Below, one piece after another: positions 8,197-16,395 of a stretch of DNA of 64,000 bases; position 1 is the stretch's first letter; the number at the start of each line of letters is the position of its first letter. This DNA comes from Aphanothece sacrum FPU1 (GTDB taxonomy: Bacteria > Cyanobacteriota > Cyanobacteriia > Cyanobacteriales > Microcystaceae). The notes under the pieces are model-generated. The model was not told where the DNA came from, made no database searches, and worked only from the letters and a program-made list of their open reading frames with translations. The translations under genes were made by a program, and so were the position numbers. Location of the stretch: contig NZ_BDQK01000001.1 of the NCBI RefSeq assembly GCF_003864295.1, positions 1-64,000 on the forward strand. The letters are read 5' to 3'.

Positions 8197-8895
8197 ATGA
8201 CACGCAAACATATAGTGTTGAAATTTAATGATGGTATTACTGATACTACATCGCAAGTAGTTAGCGAAGTAAAAATTCTGCAACAAGTTCTCAAAGATTG
8301 GGGAGTTTTAGACCCCAACGAATCAATAGATGGAAAGTTTGGCAACAAAACCCTTGAAGCCGTCAAGCTTTTTCAAGACAAAAAATCTCTACAAAAAGAT
8401 GGCATCGTTGGTCAAAATACCTGGGCTGCACTCTTGAAAGTATCTCCATCAGAAATAGAGATTATTCCTCGTTCCACATCAAGTGGTTCAGGAAAGCCCA
8501 CCAATGGAGTCGGTAGTATTAGTTCTACTTTTCGACCGAGTAATCGTCCCAATCATCGCGGAATCGATATTGCTGTACCCTCTGGAACTCCTATTTTTGC
8601 AGTTGCTAATGGAACAGTTGTCGGGATCGAAACTCGTTGTAAAGTTGGGGATACCAACTGCGGTGGAGGTCATGGCAATTTTGTTTATATCAAACATTCA
8701 GGACAAGATTTTCAGGAAACACGGTCTGCTCATCTGACGAGTGTTTCAGTAAGCCCTGGACAGACGGTTACTAAAGGACAACAAATTGGAACTGCAGGAA
8801 ATACGGGAAACTCCACAGGGCCTCACTTACATTTTGAAATCCTAGCTAACGGAACTCATGTTAATCCGTTAAATCATATCAATCCAATTGTGTGA
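8197..8895 (+). CDS. Peptidoglycan-binding M23 metallopeptidase
   Basis: A 232-residue protein. Residues about 20-85 form a PG_binding_1-type domain (VKILQQVLKDWGVL, DGKFGNKTLEAVKLFQ, DGIVGQNTWAALL). Residues about 115-228 form an M23 (LytM/lysostaphin) domain with the zinc ligands in NHRGIDIA (His, Asp) and GPHLHFEI (HxH), so it should cut peptidoglycan cross-bridges. There is no signal peptide or membrane segment, so export needs another route or cell lysis. The ribosome site AAGGAG lies 12 bases upstream. The first ~88 codons and the leader are nearly identical to the next gene (9089), whose catalytic domain is different. Confidence 0.85.
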   Translation: MTRKHIVLKFNDGITDTTSQVVSEVKILQQVLKDWGVLDPNESIDGKFGNKTLEAVKLFQDKKSLQKDGIVGQNTWAALLKVSPSEIEIIPRSTSSGSGKPTNGVGSISSTFRPSNRPNHRGIDIAVPSGTPIFAVANGTVVGIETRCKVGDTNCGGGHGNFVYIKHSGQDFQETRSAHLTSVSVSPGQTVTKGQQIGTAGNTGNSTGPHLHFEILANGTHVNPLNHINPIV

Positions 8896-8992
8896 TTTTT
8901 CCAGAATAAGATTGGCTAAGTTTTGAATAGACTAAAGGGGAAAAAGTTTCCTATATTCTGGAACTCAAGTTTGATTTATTCGCTAAAAAAAC

Positions 8993-9037
8993 ACCAGAAA
9001 TTTTCCCTTTGTAATCTTCATCATTTGTCAGCATGAT
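8993..9037 (+). promoter_or_regulatory. Promoter of the shared-box type (region B)
   Basis: -35 TTGTAA 9009-9014, 17-bp spacer, -10 CATGAT 9032-9037. A degenerate ACCAGA box (8993-8998) followed by AATTTTCCCT sits just upstream, in the place of ACCTGA-T-run-CCC in regions A, C and D. It drives the lysozyme-domain gene at 9089. The region from -35 to the start codon is similar to that before 8197, so it was probably duplicated together with the gene's first domain. Confidence 0.55.
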
Positions 9038-9088
9038 CGATGACATTAAGAAAGTTTTGCTCAACTAACAATAAGGAGTTTATTTCCC

Positions 9089-9787
9089 ATGACACGCAAA
9101 CATATAGTGTTGAAATTTAATGATGGTATTACTGATACGACACCAGCAGTCGTTAGCGAAGTAAAAATTCTGCAACAAGTTCTCAAAGATTGGGGAGTTT
9201 TAGACCCCAACGAATCAATAGATGGGAAGTTTGGCAATAAAACTTTAGAAGCCGTCAAGCTTTTTCAAGACAAAAAATCCCTACAACAAGATGGCATTGT
9301 TGGTCAAAATACTTGGGCTGCACTCTTGAAAGTATCTCCATCAGAAATAGAGATTATTCCTCGCTCTAACCCAGTACAAGGAAATTCACCATTTTCAGGA
9401 AATAAAAGGCTAATTCACAATGAATTGATAAGTCATGGATTTTCTATTGTACAATGTGCAGCAATTCTGGGTTGTGTACAACAAGAGTCTAGCTTTGATC
9501 CAAGCATACAGGAAGGTCCACCACCTAAAGGGTTAGGATTATTTCAATGGAGTTTTGACCGACGAAATAAAGTACCTGCATTGACGAATAATGATGCTAC
9601 TGATATTCACAATCAAGTCAATCTTTTTGTTCACGAATTAGAGACTACAGAAAAAGAAGCTGGAAAAATTTTACGTTCTGCCACAACCCTGGAGCAAGCA
9701 ATGAAAGGAATGGACAAGTTTGAACGGCCGGGTGTGGAAGGAAATCGCCGAAAGTTCGCACAACAAATCCTAAACGAACTTACATAG
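9089..9787 (+). CDS. Peptidoglycan-binding protein with phage-tail-lysozyme-like domain
   Basis: A 232-residue protein. The N-terminal 88 residues nearly duplicate the binding domain of the gene at 8197. Residues about 100-230 resemble the phage tail lysozyme family: NKRLIHNELISHGFS, AAILGCVQQESSFDP with the probable catalytic Glu, GLGLFQWSFDRR, then a helical tail ending in the RPGVEGNRRKFAQQIL motif. Predicted role: cutting glycan strands, complementing the M23 peptidase. No signal peptide. The sequence switches from duplicated to unique just after the shared EIEIIPRS segment, which shows modular exchange of catalytic domains on one targeting domain. Confidence 0.8.
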   Translation: MTRKHIVLKFNDGITDTTPAVVSEVKILQQVLKDWGVLDPNESIDGKFGNKTLEAVKLFQDKKSLQQDGIVGQNTWAALLKVSPSEIEIIPRSNPVQGNSPFSGNKRLIHNELISHGFSIVQCAAILGCVQQESSFDPSIQEGPPPKGLGLFQWSFDRRNKVPALTNNDATDIHNQVNLFVHELETTEKEAGKILRSATTLEQAMKGMDKFERPGVEGNRRKFAQQILNELT

Positions 9788-9903
9788 TCATCAGTAAGCG
9801 TTGACATCCACCCGCGCCGTAGAACGGGGGGGATTCCCAAACCTCACGATGCGCGGTTTCTGCTTCAATGCACCCGCCTTCACAGATTTTTTCTGTTCGG
9901 GTC

Positions 9904-10371
9904 TTATGGTCGCTCCACAGACAAGTCAGCGCGGTCTTGGGGGTTTCCCCCATGAGCGACTGACGCTGACACCGCAAGCCCTGCGGCCAAAATATTGCGA
10001 CTGGCGTTGATATCTCGGTCATGGATCATCCCACAATTTCCACAGCGTTTACTACTAGGAAAATAACGGTCAATCTTAATTAATTCTTTCTCGTACCATT
10101 GGCATTTATACTCTAATTGCCTAAAAAATTCTCCCCAACTAGCATCACTAATTGAACGAGTTAACTTACGGTTTTTCACCATGTTTCTAACAGCTAAGTC
10201 TTCAACAACAATTAAGTCGTTTTCTTGAACTAATTTAGTTGTTAGTTTATGCAAAAAATCGGTACGAGCATCTTTAATAAGAGCATGGATTCTAGCTACT
10301 TGAAGACGTGCTTTATTTCGGTTATTTGAGCCGTTGGTTTTCCAACTCAAAGCCTTTTGAGCTTTCTTCAA
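9904..10371 (-). pseudogene. IS200/IS605-type tnpB remnant with 3' element end
   Basis: Encodes the C-terminal ~150 residues of a TnpB/OrfB RNA-guided nuclease: LTTKLVQENDLIVVEDLAV (RuvC Glu region), SSKRCGNCG and HDRDINASRNILAAGLA (last RuvC Asp). The N-terminal ~200 residues are absent (stop just upstream of 10371). The zinc ribbon is also damaged: CGNCG runs straight into MIHDRD, so the second CxxC pair and about 20 residues are missing. The GC-rich stretch 9795-9903 looks like the right end of the element, where the guide RNA of intact TnpB systems is made. Not functional. The left part of the gap up to 10541 holds only repeat-like sequence (about 10395-10470). Confidence 0.85.
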
Positions 10372-10541
10372 CTTCTAATGTTGTAATAGATCTAGAGATT
10401 GCTTCGGGGGTATTTTCCTCTTTGTACTTAGATTAACCCTTCGATTGCCCCCTCGCAATGACAGTTAAAGCACTAATTTAGCTGTGTCAGTCCACTACAA
10501 ATCATAATCTTTACTTATCAGTATAGGTATGGGAGAGCAAT

Positions 10542-10943
10542 ATGAAATCAACATTCCCTTTAACGGCAATTCTTATTATTTTAAGTGTTCCGACTTTTTC
10601 CTTCAAGTCAGAATCAGCACCCCCTCCAACTCGTGTAGGACAGTGTAGTAATACTTCAGTTTCTAAAGTTAGGACAAGATTAGAAGATGGAGTGACGGGT
10701 AAACCCATTTTGGGTTCAGGAACATCAATCGAATTTACTAATGGCATTTATCTAGTTTCTTATGATACGATTCCTCAAGCTGAATCTTCTAAACCTAGAG
10801 ATCCAGTAAAATTGTGTTTAGTTTCAATTCCCAAAAATTGCCCTCCTGGTGACAATCGAGGAAAAGTTTATACTGTAACTAACCTCAGAACAAAAAAAAC
10901 ATTTACTCTTCCCGATTCTCAACATAGTTGTGGCGGGGCTTAG
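10542..10943 (+). CDS. Small secreted protein, unknown function
   Basis: A 133-residue protein with a signal peptide (MKSTFPLTAILIILSVPTF, cut near residue 26). The mature part has cysteines at VGQCSN, KLCLVSIPKNCPP and the terminal HSCGGA, and motifs typical of a compact beta protein (SGTSIEFTNGIYLVSYD, GKVYTVTNLRTKKTFTLPDSQHSC). I do not recognise the family with certainty. It lies just before promoter region C and the CHAT gene, on the same strand, and may belong to the same accessory cluster. Confidence 0.6.
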   Translation: MKSTFPLTAILIILSVPTFSFKSESAPPPTRVGQCSNTSVSKVRTRLEDGVTGKPILGSGTSIEFTNGIYLVSYDTIPQAESSKPRDPVKLCLVSIPKNCPPGDNRGKVYTVTNLRTKKTFTLPDSQHSCGGA

Positions 10944-10960
10944 TGCAATCTTGATCGATT

Positions 10961-11068
10961 CCCTGATATAACCAGACTTTTTCTTACATTTTGAATATAC
11001 AACCTGATTTTTAGAGAAAAAATACCTGACTTTTTCCCATTGTACCCTTAATAATTTGCGAGCATAAT
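10961..11068 (+). promoter_or_regulatory. Promoter with ACCTGA boxes upstream of the CHAT gene (region C)
   Basis: -35 TTGTAC 11040-11045, 17-bp spacer, -10 CATAAT 11063-11068. ACCTGA boxes at 11002-11007 and 11024-11029 (22 bp apart, two helical turns), plus variants CCTGAT near 10962 and ACCAGA at 10971. The box at 11024 runs directly into CTTTTTCCCA before the -35, as in region A. Its placement suggests an activator contacting polymerase at the -35. The target is the TPR-CHAT gene about 150 bases downstream. Confidence 0.65.
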
Positions 11069-11218
11069 GGATTATATAAAGAAAGTTTTACTGAAATATA
11101 GGTTCCCTAAAGGGATTGAAAACTTTGTATAATAATGGCTAAATCCATCACTACGAACTTTTCTATTGTGACTTTAATTATGACCACCTACTAACAAGGG
11201 AGAGTATTGAGACAGAAA

Positions 11219-14110
11219 ATGCGAAGAAAAAAACAACTTATACTCAAGCCGAGATTGATGAATCTTATCAAAAAACTGTACGGAAGACGATCGCTTATTC
11301 TCTTAGTCCTACTATTTCTCATTTCCCTAGTAGTTCCCCTTTTTGTTGCTCAAGTTTCTGTCTCAACTCCTATTGTTCAAACTCAACAAGATGCCTTACA
11401 GTTGATACAACAAGGCAGAACATTATATCAAGCTAAACAGTTTGTGGAAGCCGCAACTATTTGGCAACAAGCGGCTGATGTTTTTGCGACGCGAGGTGAT
11501 AAACTAAATCAGGCAATGGCTTTGAGTAATCTGTCCTTAACTTATCAACAACTGGGACAATGGAATGAGGCAAAAATAGCTATCTCTCAAAGTATTTCTA
11601 TTTTACAAACCTTGGAAAATACGCCCATACAACAGGGTATATTTGCTGCTATTTTAGATATTAAAGGACAGTTACAATTAGTATTAGGAGAGTCAGCTAA
11701 TGCCCTAAATATTTGGCAACAAGCGACTAAAACTTATGAAAAAATTGGTAATAATAAGGGAGTAATTCAAAGCAAGATTAACCAAGCTCAAGCTATGCAA
11801 AAATTAGGACTTTATCCGAGAGCTTGCAAAACTTTATTAGAAACTTTAGAAATAGATAGTCAAGACTGTCAAATATCAGAAAAAGAACTAGAACAATTCC
11901 CAGAAAATATATCTATCTCTTTACAAATACTAGGATTACGCAGCTTAGGTAATGTTTTACGAGTAACGGGACAAACGAAACAATCCCAAATCGTTTTATT
12001 AAAAAGTTGGCAATTAGCACAAACTATAGAAGACCCGGAAAACTTAGCAGAGATCGCTCTCAGTTTAGGTAATACAACACGAGTTTTAGGAAATCAAATT
12101 ATTGCTAGGAATAAAAAACAGTTATCCGTTGATTCCCTACCATCAGCAAATTGTATTACATCAGAAAATTATCAGACAAATAAACAATTTTATCAACAAG
12201 CGATCGCCTGCTATCATCAAGCCGAATTAGGAACTTTATCTATTACTAAAATACAAGCACAGCTAAATTTATTGAGTCTTTTTATACAACTGAAAGAATG
12301 GAATCAAGTACCGATTTTTGTGAACAAAATTAAATCTGAATTGACTGACTTGCCCTCTAGTCGAATGGCTATTACGGCTCAACTAAAATTAGCACAAAAT
12401 TTAATGTGTATTCAATCTACACTAAACCCCAATAAAAATCAACTCGTAACCCCCATTTTACAGTCTTGTCCGATTTTTCAAAAAACAACTAAAATCGTCA
12501 ATTTAAAGGAACTTCAGTCATTACAAATTCCATCTTGGCAAGCTATTAATCAACTAATAGAAACAGCAATAAACCAAGCTCAAAATTTGGGAGATAAACA
12601 AGCTCAAGCAAATTCTCTTGGTTATTTGGGCGCAACCTATCAAGAGAGAGGAAACTTTACTAAAGCGCAACAGTTGACAGAACAAGCTTTACAACAAATC
12701 TCTGCCTTTAATAATCCCGAACTAACTTATTTGTGGCAATGGCAACTGGGACGATTATATCAACTTCAAGGAAAAACTAAAGAAGCGATCGCCTCTTACA
12801 CCTTAGCGGTAGATATGCTTGAATCTCTACGACGAGATTTAGTTGTCGCCAATGCAGACATTCAATTTAACTTCCGTGATAGTGTAGAACCTGTCTATCG
12901 GGAATTGGTAGATCAACTATTACAACCCTCTCCTAACCAACCAGGAGAAATCAGTCAAGAAAAGCTCAAAAAAGCCCGTGATGTCATTGAATCACTCCAA
13001 TTAGCCGAACTTAATAACTTCTTTCGGGAAGCTTGTATTGATGCTCAAGCCCAACAAATTGATCAAGTTGATCCTCAAGCAGCAGTTATCTATTCTATTG
13101 TGTTACCAAAACGTCTCGCTGTTATCTTATCCCTCCCAGGAAAGCCCTTAAGCTACTATCAAACGACTTTGACAGAAGATACCGTGTTGGTCAATGAGCC
13201 GACAAATAATGCTGTATCAGGGGAAGTTGAGCGGATTTTTGATGATATGTTTGCCAACTTAAATCCCTACATTTCTAATATTGATCCTTTGCGTCCCCAT
13301 CAGCAATTGTACGATTGGTTAATTCGTCCCTTGGAAGCAGAATTAGCACAAAATAAGATCAAAACCCTGGTATTTGTCCTTGATGGTGTGCTGCGGGGTG
13401 TCCCAATGGCAGCCTTGCATGATGGTCAACAATATTTAATAGAAAAGTATAATGTTGCCCTGACACCTGGGTTACAATTGCTCACTGCGCGATCGCTTTC
13501 TCGACAACAGTTGAAAATTCTAGCGGGTGGTATAGCTGAGGCGCGTCAAGGGTTTTCTGCGTTACCTGGGGTTAAAGAAGAAGTCAAAGAAATTTCTCAA
13601 TTAGTTTCCACAGAAGTCCTTTTAGATCAAGATTTTACTAGCGATCGCCTTCAAAAAGAAATTGAGACAACTACGTTTCGGGTGGTTCACTTGGCGACCC
13701 ATGGTCAATTTTCCTCCCAAGTTGAAGATACTTTTTTATTGACTTGGGATGAACGTATTAATGTGAAAAATTTAGACCAATTATTAAAAGAAAGGGAGGG
13801 ACAAAAACAAAGTCCCATTGAATTGTTGATTTTAAGTGCCTGTCAAACCGCGACGGGGGATAAACGAGCAGTTTTAGGGTTAGCAGGGGTGGCGGTGCGT
13901 TCAGGGGCGCGTAGTACCTTGGCCACACTTTGGTCAGTACAAGATCAGTCTACGGTCGATTTAATGTCCCAATTCTATAAAACTTTGAACCAGTCAGGGG
14001 TTAGTAAAGCAGAAGCACTACGTCAAGCACAACTTTCTTTATTGCATTCTGCGCAATACCAACATCCTTTTTACTGGGCTTCCTTTGTTTTAGTGGGCAA
14101 TTGGCTTTGA
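11219..14110 (+). CDS. Membrane-anchored TPR-CHAT caspase-like protein
   Basis: About 963 residues. One N-terminal membrane segment (SLILLVLLFLISLVVPLFV), then TPR-like helical repeats (about 45-560) and a CHAT domain in the last ~300 residues. The caspase-type dyad is visible: His in VVHLATHGQF (about residue 828) and Cys in LILSACQTATG (about 874), followed by GLAGVAVRSGARSTLATLW. CHAT proteins are cysteine proteases, several of which cut effector proteins in defence or cell-death pathways; here the substrate is unknown. ATG 11219 is chosen; TTG 11207 is closer to the GGAG ribosome site and possible. The topology places the protease outside the cytoplasmic membrane if the anchor is Nin-Cout. 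Confidence 0.85.
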   Translation: MRRKKQLILKPRLMNLIKKLYGRRSLILLVLLFLISLVVPLFVAQVSVSTPIVQTQQDALQLIQQGRTLYQAKQFVEAATIWQQAADVFATRGDKLNQAMALSNLSLTYQQLGQWNEAKIAISQSISILQTLENTPIQQGIFAAILDIKGQLQLVLGESANALNIWQQATKTYEKIGNNKGVIQSKINQAQAMQKLGLYPRACKTLLETLEIDSQDCQISEKELEQFPENISISLQILGLRSLGNVLRVTGQTKQSQIVLLKSWQLAQTIEDPENLAEIALSLGNTTRVLGNQIIARNKKQLSVDSLPSANCITSENYQTNKQFYQQAIACYHQAELGTLSITKIQAQLNLLSLFIQLKEWNQVPIFVNKIKSELTDLPSSRMAITAQLKLAQNLMCIQSTLNPNKNQLVTPILQSCPIFQKTTKIVNLKELQSLQIPSWQAINQLIETAINQAQNLGDKQAQANSLGYLGATYQERGNFTKAQQLTEQALQQISAFNNPELTYLWQWQLGRLYQLQGKTKEAIASYTLAVDMLESLRRDLVVANADIQFNFRDSVEPVYRELVDQLLQPSPNQPGEISQEKLKKARDVIESLQLAELNNFFREACIDAQAQQIDQVDPQAAVIYSIVLPKRLAVILSLPGKPLSYYQTTLTEDTVLVNEPTNNAVSGEVERIFDDMFANLNPYISNIDPLRPHQQLYDWLIRPLEAELAQNKIKTLVFVLDGVLRGVPMAALHDGQQYLIEKYNVALTPGLQLLTARSLSRQQLKILAGGIAEARQGFSALPGVKEEVKEISQLVSTEVLLDQDFTSDRLQKEIETTTFRVVHLATHGQFSSQVEDTFLLTWDERINVKNLDQLLKEREGQKQSPIELLILSACQTATGDKRAVLGLAGVAVRSGARSTLATLWSVQDQSTVDLMSQFYKTLNQSGVSKAEALRQAQLSLLHSAQYQHPFYWASFVLVGNWL

Positions 14111-14254
14111 TAGGACTTTGCACCCAACTCAACAAGAATTGTTAAAAATGTAGTTGTCATACAAATTAATGACTTTAAATGCATCGAAAACAATTATGTT
14201 AGATAAACCCACCCCTAGACCCACACTACCACCTCTTAACTCACTTAAAAAAGT

Positions 14255-14527
14255 TTACTTTATTCTAGTTTCAGCAAACTTTTGAACAGCTTTGGGAGCA
14301 AAACCAGCAACTAAAAAACTATAGGTTAGTTGAATACCAACTTCTTTTATGTCTGGCTTAAATAGAGTAATTCCACCAAAGGTTATAGCAGAGATTAGAG
14401 CAATAAAACTCATCAATCGCATAGAAGAATTATTCCCATTATCTTCTTGCCAAAATCCTACTGAATTATCTTGATTTTTAGTTGCCATAGCAGTATTTTC
14501 TGAGGCAGTCGTAGTTACAGATGACAT
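14255..14527 (-). CDS. Small two-helix membrane protein, holin-like topology
   Basis: A 90-residue protein (start MSSVTTTASENTAM). The frame extends to 14584, but the ribosome site GGAGAATTTTA precedes ATG 14527. A polar N-terminus is followed by two likely membrane segments, MSFIALISAITFGGITLF and IQLTYSFLVAGFAPKAV, with a short charged loop and a basic tail (KFAETRIK). Size and topology resemble phage holins, but no family is recognised. It is the last gene of a probable operon with the coiled-coil protein and the lipoprotein, near peptidoglycan hydrolases that lack signal peptides. A pore role is inference. Confidence 0.6.
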   Translation of the reverse strand: MSSVTTTASENTAMATKNQDNSVGFWQEDNGNNSSMRLMSFIALISAITFGGITLFKPDIKEVGIQLTYSFLVAGFAPKAVQKFAETRIK

Positions 14528-14628
14528 GATTAAAATTCTCCTTTTGGTAAATCTAGTGAAGGTTGAATTGATGAGAAATAGCAAACGATAGCTAGTTGTT
14601 GAATCAAATCTTTTAATTCAAGATCTGA

Positions 14629-14650
14629 TTTAATTTTGTGTACCTACTTA
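14629..14650. repeat. Single end of a MITE family C element
   Basis: The sequence TTTAATTTTGTGTACCTACT followed by TA matches the right terminal repeat of the 129-bp elements at 33497 and 47101. No left end is found nearby, so this is a remnant. It supplies the stop codon of the coiled-coil gene. Confidence 0.6.
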
Positions 14651-15010
14651 TAGTGTAGAAACAATACCGATAACAGTATTAACTGCCTTAATAACTTCTG
14701 TCACTGTATTCAGTAATTTTCTCAAATTCTGAATATCATTAATTGCTTCATCTAATTTATTAATTGAGGCTTTAATTTCCGCTCCTGGTAGGGTAATTAA
14801 CTCAAAATTTTTCGTGAGTAATTTAACATTCAATACAGCTAATTCGTTGTCTAACTTTTGTATTTCATTTTGACCTTCAATGTGTGCATTTAGAGTAATT
14901 GTTTTGGCACTAAATTCATCATTATTCTTTTTATCAAGCTTTTCTTTTCTATTTTTAAGCTCATTTTTTATCGAAATTAATTCTTTTTTAGTCATTGTTA
15001 TACTAGCCAT
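14648..15010 (-). CDS. Small coiled-coil protein, unknown function
   Basis: A 120-residue protein, highly charged in the first 45 residues (KKELISIKNELKNRKEKL), with heptad-like helices throughout and a hydrophobic C-terminal helix (VTEVIKAVNTVIGIVSTL). A strong AAGGAG ribosome site precedes ATG 15010. It lies 46 bases after the lipoprotein gene on the same strand. Its stop codon TAA (14650-14648) lies in the last three bases of a MITE family C end (14629-14650), so an old insertion or excision may have fixed the present C-terminus. Function unknown. Confidence 0.55.
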   Translation of the reverse strand: MASITMTKKELISIKNELKNRKEKLDKKNNDEFSAKTITLNAHIEGQNEIQKLDNELAVLNVKLLTKNFELITLPGAEIKASINKLDEAINDIQNLRKLLNTVTEVIKAVNTVIGIVSTL

Positions 15011-15056
15011 TTTTTTCTCCTTAAGATTACTGACAAAAAATATTAAACTATCAATT

Positions 15057-16082
15057 TTACTTTAATTCCTGTTCCATTTTCTGGAGTAATGGTTCTATCT
15101 CCTTGCGATAATTAAGGGCAATTTTTTGCACTTGAGCCAGTTCTTTAAGAGTTAGGGGGGTATCCAAGGAATTTCTTTGATGTACGGAATTAATAGCTGT
15201 TGAATTAGACTCTTTTGCTTTCAGATAGATATTGCAGTATTCTTCAGATGGAGGTTCTGAATCACCTAAAAATACATCTTTAAGCTTGGTGTGAGCTTGA
15301 GCCGTTTTGTTGATGATAGCGATATAAGATTCAGCAGCATTGCGTCTTTTGACAAAGTTTTGCAGAACTTCACTAGACTCTCTTTCTAACTCCATGAAAT
15401 CTCTCGAAGTTCCTAGTTGGCGTAATTGAGTGATATAAAAATCATAGTAAGATTTAGCTCTATCTTCCTCATCATTAAGAACACCATTGATATAGCCATC
15501 TCTGAAAGCATTCTCTAAACCTTTTGTATAGGTTTGTAGGGGTTTATCTGTGCAGATAATAGCTTCTCTTAGGGTTCCTTTTCTCTCTTGACTCACTACC
15601 CAACCAAAGATTAAATTAGCAATTTGAGTTCCTGTATTCACTGCTCCTTGGGGTAAGGTTACGTTGCCATTAGCACTAGGAATTGAGAACTTATTTAATG
15701 CATTTTTGATATTATTAAACTCGTCATCAAATTTAACAATATCATCAACAGCTAGCTTGCCGATAGATGTCCCATAGTCTGTCACGATCTTATTGGCATT
15801 TTTGGCTTCTCCTACTGCTGGTTTATTCAGTGTTTGACAATTAGCCAGTGCGTTATCTCTTTGTGTGGTTCCTTGACTACTAGCAACGGAAAAATAGGAA
15901 AGCTTGCGGATACAAGAATTGTAAATATCTTCCGCTAATTTATCCGTGTTATTTTCAAAATCAGCAGCCATCAAACCAAAACTTTGTGCTGATTGAATGG
16001 CTGGATCTGTGCCACAACTACTAATCATTATTGACGAAGTAACTGCTACCCCAAATAATGTATATCTCCTCTTTAGTCTCAT
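15057..16082 (-). CDS. Predicted lipoprotein, unknown function
   Basis: A 341-residue protein with a lipoprotein signal: basic start MRLKRRYTLFG, hydrophobic stretch, lipobox ISSCG with Cys at about residue 23. The mature part is mainly helical with further cysteines (NSCIRKL, NCQTL, IICTDK, EYCNIYL), so it is probably an outer- or inner-membrane-anchored periplasmic protein. First gene of a minus-strand trio with the coiled-coil and two-helix membrane proteins. Promoter region D (16171-16199) directs it and shares the box architecture of the peptidoglycan-hydrolase and CHAT promoters. No family recognised. Confidence 0.65.
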   Translation of the reverse strand: MRLKRRYTLFGVAVTSSIMISSCGTDPAIQSAQSFGLMAADFENNTDKLAEDIYNSCIRKLSYFSVASSQGTTQRDNALANCQTLNKPAVGEAKNANKIVTDYGTSIGKLAVDDIVKFDDEFNNIKNALNKFSIPSANGNVTLPQGAVNTGTQIANLIFGWVVSQERKGTLREAIICTDKPLQTYTKGLENAFRDGYINGVLNDEEDRAKSYYDFYITQLRQLGTSRDFMELERESSEVLQNFVKRRNAAESYIAIINKTAQAHTKLKDVFLGDSEPPSEEYCNIYLKAKESNSTAINSVHQRNSLDTPLTLKELAQVQKIALNYRKEIEPLLQKMEQELK

Positions 16083-16170
16083 TTTATTTATCTCACTATT
16101 GATGAAAGATTTTTTATTTTTTCAGCATTTTTGAGTTTTACCATAAACACTCCTCAAACCGTTGCTATTC

Positions 16171-16312
16171 ATTTTGCTCTTAAACTTTGAAGCAGACAAG
16201 GGGAAAAAGTCAGGTATTCTTGAGTTAAAAAATCAGGTTTAAGCTTCAGGGAATCAAAAAAAAGTCAGGTTTTATCAGGTAGGAATTGAAAAAAAGTCGG
16301 AAAAAATCAGGT
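16171..16312. promoter_or_regulatory. Promoter with TCAGGT box cluster (region D)
   Basis: Minus-strand promoter for the lipoprotein operon: -35 TTGTCT (16199-16194), 17-bp spacer, -10 CAAAAT (16176-16171). Directly upstream on that strand is ACCTGACTTTTTCCCC. On the plus strand TCAGGT boxes start at 16210, 16233, 16265, 16275 and 16307, with variants at 16246 and 16297. About 100 bp aligns with region A at 8011-8089, including box order and the first 23-bp spacing. The region also lies upstream of the DUF928 gene on the other strand. Confidence 0.65.
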
Positions 16313-16328
16313 CTTTCCGTAATTAGCA

Positions 16329-16372
16329 CTTAAGGGGCAATTACTTAAGTAGAATTTAAGTAAGCTTAAGAA
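16329..16372 (+). promoter_or_regulatory. CTTAAG direct repeats upstream of DUF928
   Basis: CTTAAG-type hexamers at 16329, 16344, 16355 (TTTAAG) and 16365; the last three read as 8-mers CTTAAGTA, TTTAAGTA, CTTAAGAA spaced 11 and 10 bp. Direct repeats at one helical turn are typical of PhoB/OmpR-type response-regulator sites; the G at the sixth position departs from the cyanobacterial Pho box. They lie 24 bases upstream of the DUF928 start, so could act as an operator. Confidence 0.4.
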
Positions 16373-16395
16373 CCCATCTATACTTTTGAAAAATA

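Noticed and set aside
9801-10022. Overlapping ORFs on both strands in the GC-rich stretch after the lysozyme gene
   Set aside because: They lie over the tnpB remnant and its element end; protein composition is poor and no family is visible.
11098-11126. Sequence resembling a CRISPR repeat (GTTCCCTAAAGGGATTGAAA) before the CHAT gene
   Set aside because: Only one copy, no spacers and no cas genes in the window; a single look-alike is not an array.
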